Position numbers and translations under genes: made by a program. From Ruegeria sp. ANG-S4 (GTDB taxonomy: Bacteria; Pseudomonadota; Alphaproteobacteria; Rhodobacterales; Rhodobacteraceae), in contig NZ_JWLK01000001.1 in assembly GCF_000814005.1 (NCBI RefSeq), positions 1,302,001 to 1,366,000 of the forward strand: 64,000 bases of DNA, read 5' to 3'. The notes under the pieces are model-generated. The model was not told where the DNA came from. It searched no databases and worked only from the letters and a program-made list of their open reading frames with translations. Below are positions 62,368 to 64,000 of this stretch, piece after piece (positions within the stretch are counted from its first letter, which is position 1; every line of letters starts with the position of its first letter).

Positions 62368-63633
62368 TTACCCCAGCTTGATGTTTCCGGCACCGACGAA
62401 CCGGTCGTACAGCCAGTAAAGCGCAATGATCAGGAACAGAAGAAGCGAACCCAGCGCGGCAGCGAGTTCCCAGTTGTTGGACTGCTGCATGTGGAACGCG
62501 ATGATATTCGAGATCATTTGCCCGTCGGTTCCGCCAACCAGAGCAGGGGTGATGTAATACCCGACGGAAATGATGAAGACCAGCAATGCACCCGCGGACA
62601 GACCGGGAAGGCTCATGGGCAGGTAAATCCGCAAAAAGGCGGGAATCGGACGGCTGCCCATCGACATTGCAGCCCGCATGTAACTGGGGTCGATTCCGCG
62701 CATCACGGAATACAACGGCAGGATCATGAACGGCAAAAGTATATGCGTCATTGCAATGATCGTCGAAAACTGCGTGTACAGCATCTCAAGCGGATCTCGT
62801 GTCAGGCCCAACGCGATCAGCGTTGAATTGACGACACCATTGGTTTGCAGCAACGCGATCCAGGCCGTCGTTCGCACCAATAGCGAGGTCCAGAATGGCA
62901 GCAGCACAAACACCATCAGAAAGTTGGCGCGCGCCGTGGAGCTGTGCGCCATGTAGAACGCCAGAGGATACCCAAGTATCAGCGTTAAGACCGTGATGAT
63001 CAGCGCCATCCAAAGCGTTTTGCCATAAAGCTTGAGGTAAATTTTCGTATCCCGCTGCTGGATCGTGCCGTCAGGGGCGGTTTCCAGATCAAGTGCGGTC
63101 AGGTAGTAGCTGGACGTGTAGGTCCGGCCAGCCTCTTGCAGGGCCCGCCACACCTGCGGGTTTGCCCATGCTTCGTTGGCCTCGATCAGCAAGTCCACGC
63201 CGGATTGTTGAAGCTCGGCGTCTTCCACACGTCGCAATTTGCGGGCTGTTGACTTCACGACGCTGGAAGTGCCCGGCATGAACCGGTTGATCTCCTCGGC
63301 CAGCCGCCCCGAGGTCCGGTCATTGGCGAGCCTTTTCAGGTCGATGGCAAATTGCGTTAGCGCTGCGTCAGAGGGGCGGTCTACGCCGTCCCATTCTTTC
63401 AACGTGTCCAATGAGGCGGGAACAAGTTCCGCCACCGTGGGGTTGTAGGCGCTCCGAAACAACATCGTGGCAATTGGGGCCACGAAAGCGAAGGTAATGA
63501 AAACCAGCAAGGGGACGACGAACAGAAACGCACGCATTCGACGCGCGCGCACCTCTTTGGCGGCGTTTCTGGCATCTTCCGAAGCGAGACCGCTGTCCCT
63601 TTTTCCCGGATTTGCAGCCATCGTGTCGGCCAT
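62368..63633 (-). CDS. Polyamine-type ABC permease (PotB-like), second system
   Basis: A permease of 421 residues. The start at 63633 follows GGAGGGACGC. It is about 130 residues longer than PotB: after the first membrane helix there is a large soluble, probably periplasmic insert (about residues 55-190) before the usual core from LWMALIITVLTLILGYPLAF onward. The EAA loop is RAAMSMGSRPIPAFLRIYLP. Such an insert occurs in some polyamine-like permeases and may bind the receptor. Confidence 0.88.
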   Translation of the reverse strand: MADTMAANPGKRDSGLASEDARNAAKEVRARRMRAFLFVVPLLVFITFAFVAPIATMLFRSAYNPTVAELVPASLDTLKEWDGVDRPSDAALTQFAIDLKRLANDRTSGRLAEEINRFMPGTSSVVKSTARKLRRVEDAELQQSGVDLLIEANEAWANPQVWRALQEAGRTYTSSYYLTALDLETAPDGTIQQRDTKIYLKLYGKTLWMALIITVLTLILGYPLAFYMAHSSTARANFLMVFVLLPFWTSLLVRTTAWIALLQTNGVVNSTLIALGLTRDPLEMLYTQFSTIIAMTHILLPFMILPLYSVMRGIDPSYMRAAMSMGSRPIPAFLRIYLPMSLPGLSAGALLVFIISVGYYITPALVGGTDGQMISNIIAFHMQQSNNWELAAALGSLLLFLIIALYWLYDRFVGAGNIKLG

Positions 63634-63688
63634 GCGTCCCTCCTGCAAAACCCTGCGCGCGCAAGCGCGCAGGGCAGATCACTTTAGC

Positions 63689-64000
63689 TTACTGCAGCAG
63701 CCACTCGTTGAATTTCTCACCAAGCGATTCACCGTAGTCCGCCCAGAAGATGCCGTCGGCCTTAAGGCCTTTGTCCAGGTGTGCCGTCGGCAGATCCTGC
63801 TTCACATCTTCAGGCAAAAGCGCCTGCGCCGACTTGCGTGTCGGGCCATAAGCCACGTCCTGCATGCCCGACAGCGGCACGGTCATGGTTGCCGATTTGA
63901 TGAAATCCAGTGCGGTATCCATCTTTTCGGTCCCTTCCATGACGGCCCAGACGTCTAGGTCATACACATGGCTGTCCCACACCATCGAGAAAGGCGCGCC
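63689..64000 (-). CDS. Polyamine-type ABC binding protein, truncated at window end
   Basis: The C-terminal 103 residues of a PotD-like binding protein; the frame stays open to the window edge, so the gene continues to the right. The visible part ends LGEKFNEWLLQ, with MQDVAYGPTRKSAQALLPED before it, typical of this receptor family. It is first in the operon of the two permeases; no ATPase gene of this system is visible in the window. Confidence 0.82.
   Translation of the reverse strand, partial: GAPFSMVWDSHVYDLDVWAVMEGTEKMDTALDFIKSATMTVPLSGMQDVAYGPTRKSAQALLPEDVKQDLPTAHLDKGLKADGIFWADYGESLGEKFNEWLLQ

Overview
The window looks like a stretch of chromosome or large plasmid from a marine-type alphaproteobacterium of the Rhodobacterales/Roseobacter kind. 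This is an inference from gene content: moderately GC-rich, densely packed genes, and many periplasmic-binding-protein transporters (TTT/Tct, TRAP, polyamine-type and Liv-type ABC), each tied to a small catabolic operon with its own regulator. I saw no rRNA, tRNA, CRISPR array, insertion sequence or phage gene. Both ends cut through genes: an FAD oxidoreductase on the left and a polyamine-type binding protein on the right.

Layout. 1-5.2 kb: FAD oxidase of the amino-acid/gamma-glutamylputrescine type followed by a complete polyamine-type ABC importer. 5.5-13.0 kb: a Tct importer (CBA) and two cytosolic type I sulfatases, a MarR regulator and a metallo-beta-lactamase-fold hydrolase, arranged around a divergent promoter with two palindromes. 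13.2-18.5 kb: AEC carrier, Asp/Glu-type racemase and GntR regulator facing a thiamine-diphosphate enzyme, then a LysR regulator. 18.6-24.9 kb: muconate-cycloisomerase-like enolase-superfamily enzyme, D-amino-acid-dehydrogenase-like flavoprotein, TRAP transporter and a BASS-type carrier. 25-31.5 kb: MATE pump, MmyB-type regulator, HxlR regulator with quinone reductase and glutathione transferase, a VOC protein and a sulfotransferase. 31.5-32.4 kb: a gene-free stretch with a minus-strand terminator and DnaA-box-like motifs.

32.4-43.3 kb is an aromatic-catabolism operon: LysR, maleylacetate reductase, a Liv-type ABC importer, an exported VOC protein, a TfdB-like phenol hydroxylase, hydroxyquinol 1,2-dioxygenase and a BKACE (DUF849) enzyme. 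Read together these take up a phenolic compound, hydroxylate it to hydroxyquinol, open the ring to maleylacetate and reduce that to 3-oxoadipate. The BKACE could then cleave 3-oxoadipate with acetyl-CoA in a single step, which would replace the usual CoA-transferase plus thiolase. This is the observation I rate highest. 43.6-48.3 kb: TetR, flavin-containing monooxygenase, BASS carrier, epimerase and SDR.

48.4-61.5 kb is a tricarboxylate region: a TctE/TctD-like two-component system, TctC, a fused TctA-TctB permease, an isocitrate/isopropylmalate-dehydrogenase-family enzyme, a PrpF-type isomerase, a 78-residue orphan, a D-2-hydroxyacid dehydrogenase, an AbrB-type permease, a GntR regulator and TcuA/TcuB. 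Two operator-like sites with identical spacing (GTATMC-N4-GTATAC) lie in front of the orphan and the GntR gene and suggest a common regulon. 61.5-64 kb: a second polyamine-type ABC importer on the minus strand. Transporter operons here repeatedly carry a hairpin just after the binding-protein gene.
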